From contig NZ_JAHBAY010000006.1 in NCBI RefSeq assembly GCF_018499875.1, positions 310,001 through 374,000 on the forward strand: a stretch of DNA of 64,000 nt, in the 5' to 3' direction. Each line of letters begins with the position of its first letter. Within the stretch, counting starts at the first letter, position 1. Below the pieces are notes generated by a model. The model saw only the letters and a list, made by a program, of their open reading frames with translations. It was not told where the DNA came from and did no database searches. A program made the translations under genes and the position numbers. Below, piece by piece: positions 10,228-20,001 of the stretch. The stretch comes from Kineosporia corallincola. Its GTDB lineage: Bacteria; Actinomycetota; Actinomycetes; Actinomycetales; Kineosporiaceae.

Positions 10228-11802
10228 TCACGCGGCCACCCAGGTGCTTGAGGACGACGAGAGGGCCGGGACCAGCGCGGCCCCGATCGCCGAGAGGTCC
10301 AGCCGGGCCAGCATGCGGGGTTCGTCGGCGGTGCCGATGGCCGCCACCCGCAGCATGGTGACGTCGTTCAGCGCCGCCTCCAGCGACCCGTCCGGGTGGC
10401 CGGAGCGCTTCGGGTTCGGGTCCTGCCACACCGCCCGCTCGATCGCCCGCAGCCCGTGCACCACCAGACCGGCCACCTGACCGCTGGTGCTGTCCGGGTC
10501 GGTGCTGACGACCAGCACGTACGCGGACTCCAGCGGAGAGTCCGGCACGCCGAGCAGACGGCTGAGCCGGTACAGCGGCACCACCGTGTCGCGGTGCGTG
10601 AACAGGCCGAGCATCTGGTCGTGCCCGGCCTCCAGCACCGAGTAGCGTTCCGGGAACTCGAGGATCTCCACCACCTCGCGCAGCGGCACCGCGAACTCCT
10701 TGTCCTTCGCCCCGGTCCGGGTCACCGCGAAGGTCAGGTAGGTGTCCCCGGAGGCGCCTGCGCCGTCCCAGCTGTCGCCGGCGGCACCACCGGAACCTTC
10801 GGAACGCTGGGCGGGCACCGTGTTCTCGTGCGGGGTGTTGAGCCGCGACAGTGCCTTCAGGTCGTCGTGCTCGAGCATCGCGGGCACGGCCAGGCTGAGG
10901 AAGTCACCGTGCCCGGGCACCCGCAGCACCTCGTCCAGATAGCGCCTGCCGGGCACCTGCACGGCGGGCAGCGGAAACCGTTCCACCGCGCCGACATTGA
11001 TCAGCTCCAGCACCTCCGACAGCATCATCACCACCAGGCCGTCGCGGAACCGGATGGCCACACCCTCGGACTCCTCGCCGCCGGTCCGGCTCAGCGTGCC
11101 CAGCCCGGCCAGCTCCAGCGGGTCGAACACCGGGATCTCGGTGCCGTCGTAGTCCGTGACGCCCTTGCACGAGCCGTGCCGCAGCGGGGAGTTGCGCACC
11201 CGCACCCGGGGCAGGATGGTGTGCACCGACTCGATGGCGATGGCCAGCCGGTGGTCGGCACAGCGCACCAGCAGCATCGCCGCGCCGGCACCGCCCCCGG
11301 ACCCGGCCGACGGGTCACCGCCCGCGAAAACCCCGTCGGCCCGGCCCTCCTCGCGCACCACCGGCACACCGGGCAGCGCGAACATCGCGTCGACGTCGAT
11401 GACGCTGACGATGTTCCCGGTCTCCGGCCGGGCGAAGGTGTGCGACACCAGCAGGTCGCTGCCGTCCGAGGTGCCCATCCGGGTCATCGCGCCGGGGCGG
11501 GTCACGCCGTGCACCCCGTCGACGATCAGCCCGAGCAGCTGGTTCTCGTGCAGCAGCACCACGATCACCCGGCGCGGTCCCGATTCGGCCTCTCCCGAAG
11601 GCTTTTCCGCCCGGCCCTCGATGGCCAGCAGGTCGAGCACCGGGATCACCTGGCCGCGCAGGTTCACCGCCCCGAGCAGGCCGGGGGCGGTGACCGGCAG
11701 TACCTCCAGCCGGTCCGGGCAGGGCGTCACCTCGCGCACGTCGGCCAGCGGAACGCCGACGCAGGCGTCGCCGGAGGCGAACAGGCCGTAGGTGGTGTTC
11801 AC
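10228..11802 (-). CDS. Triple-CheW-domain coupling protein, copy A
   Basis: 524-aa cytoplasmic protein made of three CheW domains: about residues 3-145 ([28 protein letters not shown]), 173-315 ([28 protein letters not shown]) and 352-505 ([34 protein letters not shown]). The linkers between them are Gly/Ser-rich. CheW normally has one such domain and bridges chemoreceptors to CheA; three in one chain could bridge several partners. GTG 11802 overlaps the upstream receptor stop by 4 nt, so receptor and CheW protein are translationally coupled. The paralogue at 14395-16128 has the same layout. No CheA, CheR, CheB or CheY gene is present in the window. Confidence 0.9.
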   Translation of the reverse strand: MNTTYGLFASGDACVGVPLADVREVTPCPDRLEVLPVTAPGLLGAVNLRGQVIPVLDLLAIEGRAEKPSGEAESGPRRVIVVLLHENQLLGLIVDGVHGVTRPGAMTRMGTSDGSDLLVSHTFARPETGNIVSVIDVDAMFALPGVPVVREEGRADGVFAGGDPSAGSGGGAGAAMLLVRCADHRLAIAIESVHTILPRVRVRNSPLRHGSCKGVTDYDGTEIPVFDPLELAGLGTLSRTGGEESEGVAIRFRDGLVVMMLSEVLELINVGAVERFPLPAVQVPGRRYLDEVLRVPGHGDFLSLAVPAMLEHDDLKALSRLNTPHENTVPAQRSEGSGGAAGDSWDGAGASGDTYLTFAVTRTGAKDKEFAVPLREVVEILEFPERYSVLEAGHDQMLGLFTHRDTVVPLYRLSRLLGVPDSPLESAYVLVVSTDPDSTSGQVAGLVVHGLRAIERAVWQDPNPKRSGHPDGSLEAALNDVTMLRVAAIGTADEPRMLARLDLSAIGAALVPALSSSSSTWVAA

Positions 11803-14264
11803 AGCGGCCGGCCGTGGCCGGAGGCGCCCAGCAGCTCCTGGATCAGCTGACTGACCCTGGCCGAGGCCTCCACCTGGGTCTTGGTCGCGGTGACGATCAG
11901 GTCGATCGACGTGCTGGTGTGCGTGACGCTGGAGACGATGTCCTCGAACGACTCACCGGCCTTGCGCGACACCTCCGCGCCCTCGTTCACCTGACGCGTG
12001 GACTCCTGCACCAGCTTCGAGATCTCCCGTGCCGCGTCCGCCGAACGCTCCGCCAGCTTCCGCACCTCACCCGCCACCACCGAGAACCCCAGACCGTGCT
12101 CCCCCGCCCGCGCCGCCTCGATCGAGGCATTGAACGCCAGCAGATTCGTCTGATCCGCGATATCACTCATCACCTGCACGATCTCGCCGATCTGCGCCGA
12201 GCTGCGCTGGATCAGGGTGATCGCCTCCACGGACTCGCGCAGCGACTGGGCGCCGGCCTGGGCGTCCTCCTGGGTGGACGACGACCAGCGGCTGGCGTCC
12301 GAGGTGCTCATCGAGATCGCCTCGATCGACTCGGTGAGCCGCTGCACGGCCTCGCTCATCGCGTCGGCCTTGGCGTTCAGCCGCTGCTCCAGCTGCACCT
12401 GGTCGGTGATGTCGTAGGCGTACTTGATCACCTTCATCGGCCGCCCGGCCAGGTCCAGGATCGGGTTGTAACTGGCCTGGATCCACACGTCCCGGCCGAA
12501 CTTGCCCACCCGGTGGAACCTTCCGGATCGCAGCTCACCACGCTGGAGGCGCAGCCAGAAGTCCCGGTAGTCCTCCGACAGCACGTACTCCTGGCTACAG
12601 AACATGCTGTGGTGCTGCCCGAGGATCTCGTTCTCGGTGTAGCCCACGGTGCGCAGAAAGTTGTCGTTCGCCGCGAGGATCCTGCCGTCCAGGTCGAACT
12701 CGATCACCGCCTGGGCGCGGTCGAGAGCCTCCACGCGACCGGCGTACTCGGCGTTGCGCAGCTTGTCGGCCGTCACGTCGGAGGCGAACTTCACCACCTT
12801 GAACGGCTTGCCCTCGGCGGTCAGGATCGGGTTGTAGGTGGCCCGGATCCAGACCTCCTTACCGGTTTTCGTGATCCGCCGGTACTCCCCGCCGTTGAAC
12901 TCGCCGCGCGAGAGCTTCTCCCAGAACAACTGGTACTCCGGGCGGGCGGCCTCCTCGGCGTCCACGAACAGCCGGTGGTGCCGCCCGCGGATCTCCTCCA
13001 TCCGGTAGCCCATCAGGTCGAGGAACGCGTCGTTCGCCTCCAGCACGTTGCCGTCCAGGTCGAACTCGATCACCGCCTGGGAGCGCTGAATCGCCTGGAT
13101 CTTGCCCTCGAAGTCGGCGTTACGCAGCTTGGCGGCGGTCACGTCGGAGGCGAACTTAACCACCTTCCAGGGCTTTCCGTCCATGTCGAAGATCGGGTTG
13201 TAGGTGGCCTGGAGCCACACGTCCTGCCCGCCCTTGGTCAGCCGGTGGAACTCGCCGGACTTGTACTCGCCCTCGCGCAGGGCGCGCCAGAACTCGCGGT
13301 AGTTCTCCGAGTCGGCCTCTTCCTGGGGCACGAACATCCGGTGGTGCTGACCGATCACCTCGGCGCGCTCGTAGCCGACGGTGGCCAGGAAGTTGTCGTT
13401 GGCCGAGAGGATCTTGCCGTTCAGATCGAACTCGATCACCGCCTGGGACCGGTCGATCGCTGCCACCTTGCCCTCGAAGTCCGCGTTGCGGCGCTTGGCC
13501 TCGGTCACGTCGACCGCGAACTTGACCACCTTCCAGGGCTTTCCGTCGATGCCGAGGATCGGGTTGTAGGTGGCCTGGAGCCACACGTCGCGCCCGCCCT
13601 TGGCCAGCCGGTGGAACTCGCCGGCCACGAACTCACCGTCGCCGAGCTTCTGCCAGAACTGCCGGTAGGCGGCCGACCGGGCGTCTTCGGGCCGCACGAA
13701 GAGCTTGTGGTGCTGGCCGATCAGCTCCTGCCGGGCGTAACCCATGATCTCGCAGAAGTTCTCGTTGGCGTCGAGGATCTCGCCGGACAGGTCGAACTCG
13801 ATCACCGCCTGCGAGCGGGAGATCGCCTGGATCTTGCCGGCCGCGTCGGCCGCTGCCCGCTTGCCGGCGGTCACGTCGAGCGCGTACTCCACCACCTTGG
13901 TCACCCGGCCGGACTCGTCGCTCACCGGGATCCAGGTGGAGCGGATCCAGACCTCGTTGCGGCCCTGCCAGACCTCACGGAACTCGCCGTCCGGATTGCC
14001 GCCGGAGCGCAGTTCCTCCCACAGGTCGGCGTACTCGCCCGTGCTCTCGATCACCTCGGGCGGGGCGAACGTGCTGCGGTGACGGCCGAGGATCTCGGCG
14101 ACGCCGTACCCGATCAGGTCGGCGAACATCTCGTTCGCCTTCACGACCGTGCCGTCCGGCGCGTACTCGGCGACCGCCTGGCCACGACCGAATGCCTCGA
14201 CCTGGCTCTTCAGCTCCGCGACGCTCTCGTGCCCGTCGCCCGTCAGGGCCTTCTCGTCCGACAA
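11799..14264 (-). CDS. Soluble chemoreceptor with five PAS domains, copy A
   Basis: 821 aa without a membrane segment. Five PAS domains repeat every ~122 residues (about 25-135, 147-257, 269-379, 391-501, 513-623). The last four carry a G(Q/R)HH-x-(L/M)F motif and a VW(L/I)(Q/R)A(S/T)YNPI strand, as in BdlA-type receptors. Residues ~630-815 form an MCP signalling hairpin whose tip reads [21 protein letters not shown] domains of this type may bind haem or flavin and so sense redox or oxygen; the ligand is not established. It starts with TTG 14264, with GGAG 8 nt upstream, and overlaps the CheW3 gene by 4 nt. The hairpin-tip DNA (11925-12195) is almost identical to copy B, unlike the rest of the gene. 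Confidence 0.92.
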   Translation of the reverse strand: MSDEKALTGDGHESVAELKSQVEAFGRGQAVAEYAPDGTVVKANEMFADLIGYGVAEILGRHRSTFAPPEVIESTGEYADLWEELRSGGNPDGEFREVWQGRNEVWIRSTWIPVSDESGRVTKVVEYALDVTAGKRAAADAAGKIQAISRSQAVIEFDLSGEILDANENFCEIMGYARQELIGQHHKLFVRPEDARSAAYRQFWQKLGDGEFVAGEFHRLAKGGRDVWLQATYNPILGIDGKPWKVVKFAVDVTEAKRRNADFEGKVAAIDRSQAVIEFDLNGKILSANDNFLATVGYERAEVIGQHHRMFVPQEEADSENYREFWRALREGEYKSGEFHRLTKGGQDVWLQATYNPIFDMDGKPWKVVKFASDVTAAKLRNADFEGKIQAIQRSQAVIEFDLDGNVLEANDAFLDLMGYRMEEIRGRHHRLFVDAEEAARPEYQLFWEKLSRGEFNGGEYRRITKTGKEVWIRATYNPILTAEGKPFKVVKFASDVTADKLRNAEYAGRVEALDRAQAVIEFDLDGRILAANDNFLRTVGYTENEILGQHHSMFCSQEYVLSEDYRDFWLRLQRGELRSGRFHRVGKFGRDVWIQASYNPILDLAGRPMKVIKYAYDITDQVQLEQRLNAKADAMSEAVQRLTESIEAISMSTSDASRWSSSTQEDAQAGAQSLRESVEAITLIQRSSAQIGEIVQVMSDIADQTNLLAFNASIEAARAGEHGLGFSVVAGEVRKLAERSADAAREISKLVQESTRQVNEGAEVSRKAGESFEDIVSSVTHTSTSIDLIVTATKTQVEASARVSQLIQELLGASGHGRPL
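11925..12195 (-). repeat. Near-identical tract shared by the two PAS-MCP genes, copy A
   Basis: 271 bp matching 16262-16532 with only two differences (12030/16367 and 12177/16514). It encodes the MCP hairpin tip, about residues 690-780. Flanking parts of the two genes are much more diverged at synonymous sites. Within the tract Ala is mostly GCG and Gly mostly GGT or GGG, unlike the GCC/GGC preference elsewhere in both genes. Confidence 0.9.
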
Positions 14265-14289
14265 CTCAGTTCTCCGTTCCCCGACCTGA

Positions 14290-14334
14290 ACAGGCCTGCG
14301 GCTGGCCTGTGCAGCGCCCCCGTCGGAGACGGGG
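14290..14334. terminator. Two small hairpins between the chemosensory modules
   Basis: Two perfect 7-bp stems (14290-14296 with 14304-14310, and 14318-14324 with 14328-14334) lie in the 130-nt gap between the stop of CheW3 copy B and the start of the copy A receptor. They could terminate or attenuate read-through from module B into module A. Neither has a T-run. Confidence 0.4.
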
Positions 14335-14394
14335 AAGGAGAATTGCGGGAGGTGGCACGGCTGTCACCCACGTGGCAGACGCGACCGTCGGGGA

Positions 14395-16128
14395 TCAGGG
14401 TCCGATCGGGTCACCCACGGCGTCCAGGTCGTCCCCGGGATATTCGCCGTCGTACTCATCGGCATACTCGCCGTCGAAGACCTCAATGGTGGACGACGAG
14501 GGGGCCGGGACCAGCGCGCCGCCGATCGCGGCCAGATCCACCCGGGAGAGCATGCGCGGCTCGTCCGACGTCCCGATCGCCGTCACCCGGATCGCCCGCC
14601 GCCGGGCCAGCGCCTCGGGCAGGGTGGGCGGTTCGCCGGGTTCCGCACCGGCAGGTGGGTCGGGCACCGCCGGGTCCTCCCACACCGAGTGCTCGATGGC
14701 CCGCAGCGCGTGCACCGCCAGGCCCACCACCTGGGCGTCCTCGGCCCGGCCGGCGGCGTGCCCGCGGTCCGGCCCGGCGGTGACCACCAGCACGTAGATC
14801 AGGCCGTCGTGCTGCTGCGGTGCGATCAGGGCGGAGAGCCGGAACAACGGAACCACGGTGTCGCGGTGGGTGAACAGGCCGAGCACGTCCTGATCGCCGT
14901 CCTGCAAGATGGAGTAGCTCTCCGGGAACGGCAGGATCTCCAGCACCTGCTCCAGCGGCACCGCGAAGTCCTTCTCGCCGGGGGCCAGCGAGAAGGTCAG
15001 GTAGGTGCCGCCGGCCCGGGCCGTGCCCTCGCTCTCCCCGTCCGGCCCCCGCGACCAGTCCGACGAGCGCTGCGCGGGCACCTGGCCGGATTCGCCACCG
15101 GGCTGCCGGGAGTTCATCCGGCTCAGGGCGTTCAGGTCGTCGTGCCGCAGAATCTGGCTGACGGCCAGGGAGAGGAAGTCGCCCCGGCCGGGCACCCGCA
15201 TCACACCGTCCAGGTACTGGCATCCGGGCACCTGCACCGCGGGCAGGTCGAACCGCTCCGCGGCCGAGGCCGGGATCAGCTCGAGCACCTCGGACAGCAG
15301 CATCACCACCAGGCCCTCCTGGAAGCGGACGGCCACCCCCTCGGTGTCGTCGCCGGACAGCTCGCCGAGTCCGGCCAGCTCCAGCGGGTCGAACACCGGG
15401 ATCTCGGTGCCGTTGTAGTCGGTGACGCCCCGGCAGGCCCCGTGCGCCAGCGGCGAGCTGCGCACCTGCACCCGGGGGACGATGGTGTGCACCGCGTCGA
15501 TGCTCACGGCGAGCCGGTGGTTGGCGCAACGCACCAGCAGCATCGATCCGGAAAGGTCTGCCGCGTCCACTGTCTCGGCGTCCGGGCCGTGCGAGGCACC
15601 GCCGCTGAACGCTCCCTCCCCGGTGCCCCGGCCGTCGAGCATCACCGGGATGCCCGGCATCGAGAACACCGCTTCCACGTCGAGCACACTGACGATGACG
15701 CCGTCGCCGGGCGCGGGGAAGGTGTGTGACACCGGCAGTCGCTGCTGACCGGCGAGCGCGTTCGCCGTCCCCAGTTCCTGGAGGGCGGGCGGTGCGGTGA
15801 CGCCGTGCACCCCGTCGACCACCAGGCCGGCCAGCCGGCCCTCGTGCAGCACCACCACGATCACCCGGCTGCCGCCCCCGGCCGGCCCGGCCGCCCCGTT
15901 CATGGCCAGCAGGTCGAGCACCGGGATCACCTGGCCGCGCAGGTTGAGCGCGCCGAGCAGGCCCGGGGCGCTCACCGGCAGCGTCGCCAGGTCGGCGGGG
16001 CACGGCGTGACCTCGCGCACCGCCGTCAGCGGCAGCGCGATGCAGGCCTCACCGATCGCGAAAAGGCCGTAGGTCGCCGCGGTCTCGTGATCGGCGGTGA
16101 TGGTTGCCGGGCTGGCCGAGCCGCTCAT
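14395..16128 (-). CDS. Triple-CheW-domain coupling protein, copy B
   Basis: 577-aa paralogue of the protein at 10228-11802, with the same three CheW domains: about residues 17-160 (TYGLFAIGEACIALPL), 190-335 (SMLLVRCANHRLAVSI) and 375-540 (TYLTFSLAPGEKDFAVPL). It ends with an acidic, Tyr-rich tail of about 35 residues (EYADEYDGEYPGDD) absent from copy A. The C-terminal block DEPRMLSRVDLAAIGGALVP is shared with copy A and is not part of ordinary CheW. It lies 10 nt downstream of its partner receptor and is transcribed with it. The acidic tail and longer linkers suggest functional divergence after the duplication. Confidence 0.9.
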   Translation of the reverse strand: MSGSASPATITADHETAATYGLFAIGEACIALPLTAVREVTPCPADLATLPVSAPGLLGALNLRGQVIPVLDLLAMNGAAGPAGGGSRVIVVVLHEGRLAGLVVDGVHGVTAPPALQELGTANALAGQQRLPVSHTFPAPGDGVIVSVLDVEAVFSMPGIPVMLDGRGTGEGAFSGGASHGPDAETVDAADLSGSMLLVRCANHRLAVSIDAVHTIVPRVQVRSSPLAHGACRGVTDYNGTEIPVFDPLELAGLGELSGDDTEGVAVRFQEGLVVMLLSEVLELIPASAAERFDLPAVQVPGCQYLDGVMRVPGRGDFLSLAVSQILRHDDLNALSRMNSRQPGGESGQVPAQRSSDWSRGPDGESEGTARAGGTYLTFSLAPGEKDFAVPLEQVLEILPFPESYSILQDGDQDVLGLFTHRDTVVPLFRLSALIAPQQHDGLIYVLVVTAGPDRGHAAGRAEDAQVVGLAVHALRAIEHSVWEDPAVPDPPAGAEPGEPPTLPEALARRRAIRVTAIGTSDEPRMLSRVDLAAIGGALVPAPSSSTIEVFDGEYADEYDGEYPGDDLDAVGDPIGP

Positions 16129-16138
16129 CCGGGCGGCC

Positions 16139-18583
16139 TCAGACGGCCCGGTCCGGTGCCGATCCCAGCAGCTCCGTGATCAGTGAGGACACCTCGGCCG
16201 AGGCCTCCACCTGGGTGCGGGTGGCCTGCACGATCAGGTCGATCGAGCTGCTCGTGTGACCGACGCTGGAGACGATGTCCTCGAACGACTCACCGGCCTT
16301 GCGCGACACCTCCGCGCCCTCGTTCACCTGACGCGTGGACTCCTGCACCAGCTTCGAGATCTCCCGCGCCGCGTCCGCCGAACGCTCCGCCAGCTTCCGC
16401 ACCTCACCCGCCACCACCGAGAACCCCAGACCGTGCTCCCCCGCCCGCGCCGCCTCGATCGAGGCATTGAACGCCAGCAGATTCGTCTGATCCGCGATAT
16501 CACTCATCACCTGAACGATCTCGCCGATCTGCACGGAACTGCGCTGGATCAGCGAGATCGCCTCGGTGGACTCGCGCAGCGCGGCCGAGCCGGTCTGGGC
16601 GTCGTCCTGGGTGGAACCGGCCCACCGGCTGGCCTCCGAGGTGCTCATCGAGATCGCCTCGATCGACTCGGCCAGCCGCTGCACCACCCCGTTCATCGCC
16701 TCGGTCTTGGACTTCAGCCGGCTCTCCAGCTGCACCTGCTGGGTGATGTCGGAGGCGTACTTGATCACCTTCATCGGCCGCCCGGCCAGGTCCAGGATCG
16801 GGTTGTAACTGGCCTGGATCCACACGTCGCGGCCGAACTTGCCCACCCGGTGGAAGCTTCCGGAGCGGAACTCCCCGTGCTGGAGGCGTAACCAGAAGTC
16901 CCGGTACTCCTCGGAGGTGACGTAGTCGGGCGTGCAGAAGATGCTGTGGTGCTGCCCGACGATCTCGCGCAGCGTGTACCCCATCGTCCGCAGGAAGTTG
17001 TCGTTGGCGTCGATGATCTTCCCCTCGAGGTCGAACTCGATCACCGCCTGCGCCCGGTCCAGTGCGGCCACCCGGCCGGCGTACTCGGCGTTGCGCAGCT
17101 TGTCTGCCGTCACGTCGGAGGCGAACTTCACCACCTTGAACGGCTTGCCCTCGGCGTTCAGGATCGGGTTGTAGGTGGCCCGGATCCACACCTCCTGGCC
17201 GCTCTTCGTCACCCGGCGGTACTCCCCGGCGTCGAACTCGCCGCGCGACAGCTTGTCCCAGAACACCTGGTAAGCCGGGCTCGCCGCCTCCTGCGGCTCG
17301 ACGAAGATCCGGTGGTGCCGCCCGACGACCTCCTCCAGCCGGTACCCCATCAGCCCGAGGAAGGCGTCGTTGGCCGCGAGCACATGGCCCTGGAGGTCGA
17401 ACTCGATCACCGCCTGGGACCGGTCGATCGCCTGGATCTTCCCCTCGAAGTCCGCGTTGCGCACCTTGCTCTCGGTGATGTCGGTGGCGAACTTGACCAC
17501 CTTCCAGGGCTTTCCGTCCAGGTCGAGGATCGGGTTGTAAATCGCCTGGAGCCACACGTCACGTTCGTTGCGGGCCAGCCGGTGGAACTCACCGGAGATG
17601 AACTCGCCCTCCCGCAGACGGCGCCAGAACCGCTGGTACTCCTCGGAGGCGGCCTCGACCGGGGCCACGAACATGCGGTGGTGCTTGCCCACCACCTCCT
17701 CCCGGTCGTACCCCATGGTCTGGAGGAAGTTCTCGTTGACGCTCTGGATCACACCGTTCAGGTCGAACTCGATCACCGCCTGGGACCGGTCGATCGCCGC
17801 CACCTTGCCCTCGAAGTCCGCGTTGCGGCGCTTGGACTGGGTCACGTCGACCGCGTACTTCACCACCTTCCAGGGCTTTCCGTCGATGTCGAGGATCGGG
17901 TTGTAGACCGCCTGGAGCCACACATCGCGCCGGTCCTTGCCGACCCGGTGGAACTCGCCGGAGATGAACTCGCCCTCGCCGAGCCGCTGCCAGAACTGCC
18001 GGTACGCCCCCGAGCGGGCCTCGTCCGGCGGCACGAACATCTTGTGGTGCTGCCCGACCACCTCCTCCCGGAGGTAGCCCATGGTCTCCAGAAAGTTCTC
18101 GTTCACGTCGAGAACCGTTCCGCCCAGGTCGAACTCGATCGATGCCTGGGACCGGTCGATCGCTGCGATCTTGCCCTGCGCGTCGGCGGCGGCCCGCTTG
18201 GCCTCGGTGATGTCGAGGGCGTACTCGACCGCCCGGATCACCTCGCCGTGCATGTTGCGCACCGGCGTCCAGGTGGAGCGGATCCACAGGTCGCGCCGGC
18301 CCTGCCAGACCCGGCGGAACTCGCCCGTCGGGTTCTCGCCCGCGCGCAGCTCGGCCCACATCTGCTCGTACTCCGGCGAGGCGGCCACCTCTTCGGGCAC
18401 CAGCGTGGCGTGGTTGCGGCCGACCAGTTCGCCCGGGGCGCAACCGATCAGCTCGGCGAACCGGTCGTTGACCGAGAGCACCGTGCCGTCCATCGCGTAG
18501 TCCGCCCGGGCCTGCCCCCGTCCGTACGCCTCGACCTGGCTGCGTAGCTGGGCCAGTTCCTCTTCGACGCCACCGTCAGACAC
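16139..18583 (-). CDS. Soluble chemoreceptor with five PAS domains, copy B
   Basis: 814-aa paralogue of the receptor at 11799-14264, with the same five PAS domains (period ~122 residues), the same GQHH/GKHH/GRHH-x-(M/I)F motifs, and a C-terminal MCP hairpin with tip [18 protein letters not shown]. No membrane segment is present, so it should be cytoplasmic. It starts with GTG 18583 behind GGGGGAGG. Together with the downstream CheW3 gene it forms the first copy of the duplicated module in transcription order. The hairpin-tip DNA at 16262-16532 is nearly identical to copy A, while PAS-encoding DNA has diverged. Signal specificity probably resides in the PAS array and is unknown. Confidence 0.92.
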   Translation of the reverse strand: MSDGGVEEELAQLRSQVEAYGRGQARADYAMDGTVLSVNDRFAELIGCAPGELVGRNHATLVPEEVAASPEYEQMWAELRAGENPTGEFRRVWQGRRDLWIRSTWTPVRNMHGEVIRAVEYALDITEAKRAAADAQGKIAAIDRSQASIEFDLGGTVLDVNENFLETMGYLREEVVGQHHKMFVPPDEARSGAYRQFWQRLGEGEFISGEFHRVGKDRRDVWLQAVYNPILDIDGKPWKVVKYAVDVTQSKRRNADFEGKVAAIDRSQAVIEFDLNGVIQSVNENFLQTMGYDREEVVGKHHRMFVAPVEAASEEYQRFWRRLREGEFISGEFHRLARNERDVWLQAIYNPILDLDGKPWKVVKFATDITESKVRNADFEGKIQAIDRSQAVIEFDLQGHVLAANDAFLGLMGYRLEEVVGRHHRIFVEPQEAASPAYQVFWDKLSRGEFDAGEYRRVTKSGQEVWIRATYNPILNAEGKPFKVVKFASDVTADKLRNAEYAGRVAALDRAQAVIEFDLEGKIIDANDNFLRTMGYTLREIVGQHHSIFCTPDYVTSEEYRDFWLRLQHGEFRSGSFHRVGKFGRDVWIQASYNPILDLAGRPMKVIKYASDITQQVQLESRLKSKTEAMNGVVQRLAESIEAISMSTSEASRWAGSTQDDAQTGSAALRESTEAISLIQRSSVQIGEIVQVMSDIADQTNLLAFNASIEAARAGEHGLGFSVVAGEVRKLAERSADAAREISKLVQESTRQVNEGAEVSRKAGESFEDIVSSVGHTSSSIDLIVQATRTQVEASAEVSSLITELLGSAPDRAV
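16262..16532 (-). repeat. Near-identical tract shared by the two PAS-MCP genes, copy B
   Basis: Partner of 11925-12195, with two differences over 271 bp. The sharp loss of identity at both ends, together with the shift in codon choice inside, indicates homogenisation of this segment independently of the rest of the gene. Confidence 0.9.
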
Positions 18584-18698
18584 CCGCCGACCTCCCCCGC
18601 TCGGTGACCTTGCCCGGACGATCGACGGAGCGCAACCACCGCTTGAGCGACGACGCCGAACAATCAGCCGTCCGGGTGACGCCCGTGACGGAAAGCGG

Positions 18699-18729
18699 CT
18701 GTCAGGCCGTGCTGCTGTCAGGCCGTGCT
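18699..18729. repeat. 15-bp tandem direct repeat
   Basis: CTGTCAGGCCGTGCT occurs at 18699-18713 and 18715-18729, next to the stop codon of the ROK regulator gene. It is probably a small slippage duplication with no obvious role. Confidence 0.6.
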
Positions 18730-19922
18730 CAGGCAGCCGGCCCGGGGTTCAGCCACAGGCTGGGCCGGGCCACCAGGCGGTCGATCACGGTGTGGGCCGC
18801 GCCGGTCAGGGCGGCGTAGTCACCCGCCCGGGCGCGGTCCACCCGCACCGGGGCCCAGTCGCTGAACACCACCAGCTCGGCCAGCGCGGCCCCGACCGGT
18901 CCGGCCAGCTGGTCGAAGAGGGCGGAGAAGGTGCCGCCCAGCACCACCTGGTCGACGTCGGAGATGTGGGCGACAGCCGCCAGCGCGATGCCCAGGGCCC
19001 GGCCGGCCGCCGCCACCGCGTCGAGGGCCCGCCGCGATCCGGCCGTGACCGCGGCCGCCAACTCGGCCGCACCGGCACCGGCCGGGAGCCCGGCCGCGTG
19101 CAACAGGGCTCGCTGCCCGGCCACGTCTTCGAGCCGGATCAGCGAACCGCCGGACGAGCCCACCACCACGTGGCCGATCTCGCCGGCCCAGCCGTGCCGC
19201 CCGGCGCTGAGCTCACCGCCGAGGACTCGCGCGCCGCCGATCCCGATCTCACCGGAAACGTAGAAGAAGCTGGGTTTTTCGTCGTCCGTGATTCTGGCCC
19301 GGATCTCCGCCCGGGCCGCCAGGTCGGCCTCGTTGGCCACCGTGAACCCGGCCGGCCCATCGACCAGACCGGGCGGCAGCAGCGCCACCGCGTCCAGATC
19401 CCGCCAGCCCAGGTTGGGCGCCGTGCGCAGCACGCCGGAGGAGTCGAGCAGGCCGGGCAGGGCCAGCGTGGCCCCGGCCACCCGCGCACCCGATGCCTGC
19501 GCGGCGTCCCGCACCCGGGCCGCCACGCCGGACAGCCGGCCCGCCACCTCGGCCGGCTCGGAACCACGCAGGTCGCCGTGCACCACCTGCTCGGCGATCA
19601 CCGCGCCGGTCAGGTCGAGCGCCCGCACCCCGAGGTAGTCGACGTTCACCTCCAGGCCGAGCCCGGCGACGGCCTGGCCCACCGGCACGAGGGGAACGGC
19701 GGGACGGCCGCGGGGAAGCGCCACCGGGGCCAGCTCCCGCACCAGGCCGGCCTCCACCAGCCGGTCGACGAGATTGGTCACCGCGGCGCGCGACAGCCCG
19801 GTGAGGGCGGCCACCTGGGCCCGGGACACCGGCTCGGCGGCCTCCAGCACGGCGGAGAGGGCCAGCGACAGGTTGTGCTCACGCATCCAGTCCTGCCTGA
19901 CCGGCGCGACGGGAGGAGGCAT
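18729..19922 (-). CDS. ROK-family transcriptional regulator, XylR-like
   Basis: 397 aa. The N-terminal winged helix-turn-helix ([25 protein letters not shown], about residues 31-55, seen as helix-turn-helix) is followed by a ROK sugar-kinase-like domain with [13 protein letters not shown] and [11 protein letters not shown]. The region that in most ROK repressors carries the Cys-rich zinc motif reads [13 protein letters not shown] here and has no cysteine, so the zinc site appears lost. It is divergent from xylA across 79 bp that contain an AT-rich imperfect palindrome, so it most likely represses xylA in the absence of xylose or a related inducer. ATG 19922 is taken as start. The assignment to xylose rests on the neighbour, not on residues. 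Confidence 0.87.
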   Translation of the reverse strand: MPPPVAPVRQDWMREHNLSLALSAVLEAAEPVSRAQVAALTGLSRAAVTNLVDRLVEAGLVRELAPVALPRGRPAVPLVPVGQAVAGLGLEVNVDYLGVRALDLTGAVIAEQVVHGDLRGSEPAEVAGRLSGVAARVRDAAQASGARVAGATLALPGLLDSSGVLRTAPNLGWRDLDAVALLPPGLVDGPAGFTVANEADLAARAEIRARITDDEKPSFFYVSGEIGIGGARVLGGELSAGRHGWAGEIGHVVVGSSGGSLIRLEDVAGQRALLHAAGLPAGAGAAELAAAVTAGSRRALDAVAAAGRALGIALAAVAHISDVDQVVLGGTFSALFDQLAGPVGAALAELVVFSDWAPVRVDRARAGDYAALTGAAHTVIDRLVARPSLWLNPGPAA

Positions 19923-19947
19923 GTCTTGACCCTACCCGCAGCCGCGG

Positions 19948-19970
19948 ATAAATTCACGGCGTAGATTAAA
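19948..19970. promoter_or_regulatory. Candidate ROK-regulator operator in the xylA divergent promoter
   Basis: An A/T-rich imperfect inverted repeat (ATAAATTCAC, 3-nt spacer, GTAGATTAAA) stands out in a GC-rich background midway between the divergent regulator and xylA starts. Assignment to the ROK regulator is by position. xylA has GGAG 9 nt before its ATG. Confidence 0.5.
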
Positions 19971-20001
19971 TGCCGCTGCAACGCCGACGGAGTGATACGC
20001 G

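Noticed and set aside
11814-14783. Plus-strand open frame of 989 codons across the PAS-MCP gene
   Set aside because: Its apparent repeats are only the reverse complement of the PAS repeats.
18584-18728. Flagellar sigma (FliA-type) promoter for the chemosensory module
   Set aside because: A CTCAAG-N-CGTCGATC arrangement can be seen on the minus strand, but the match is too loose to call without a genome-wide motif.
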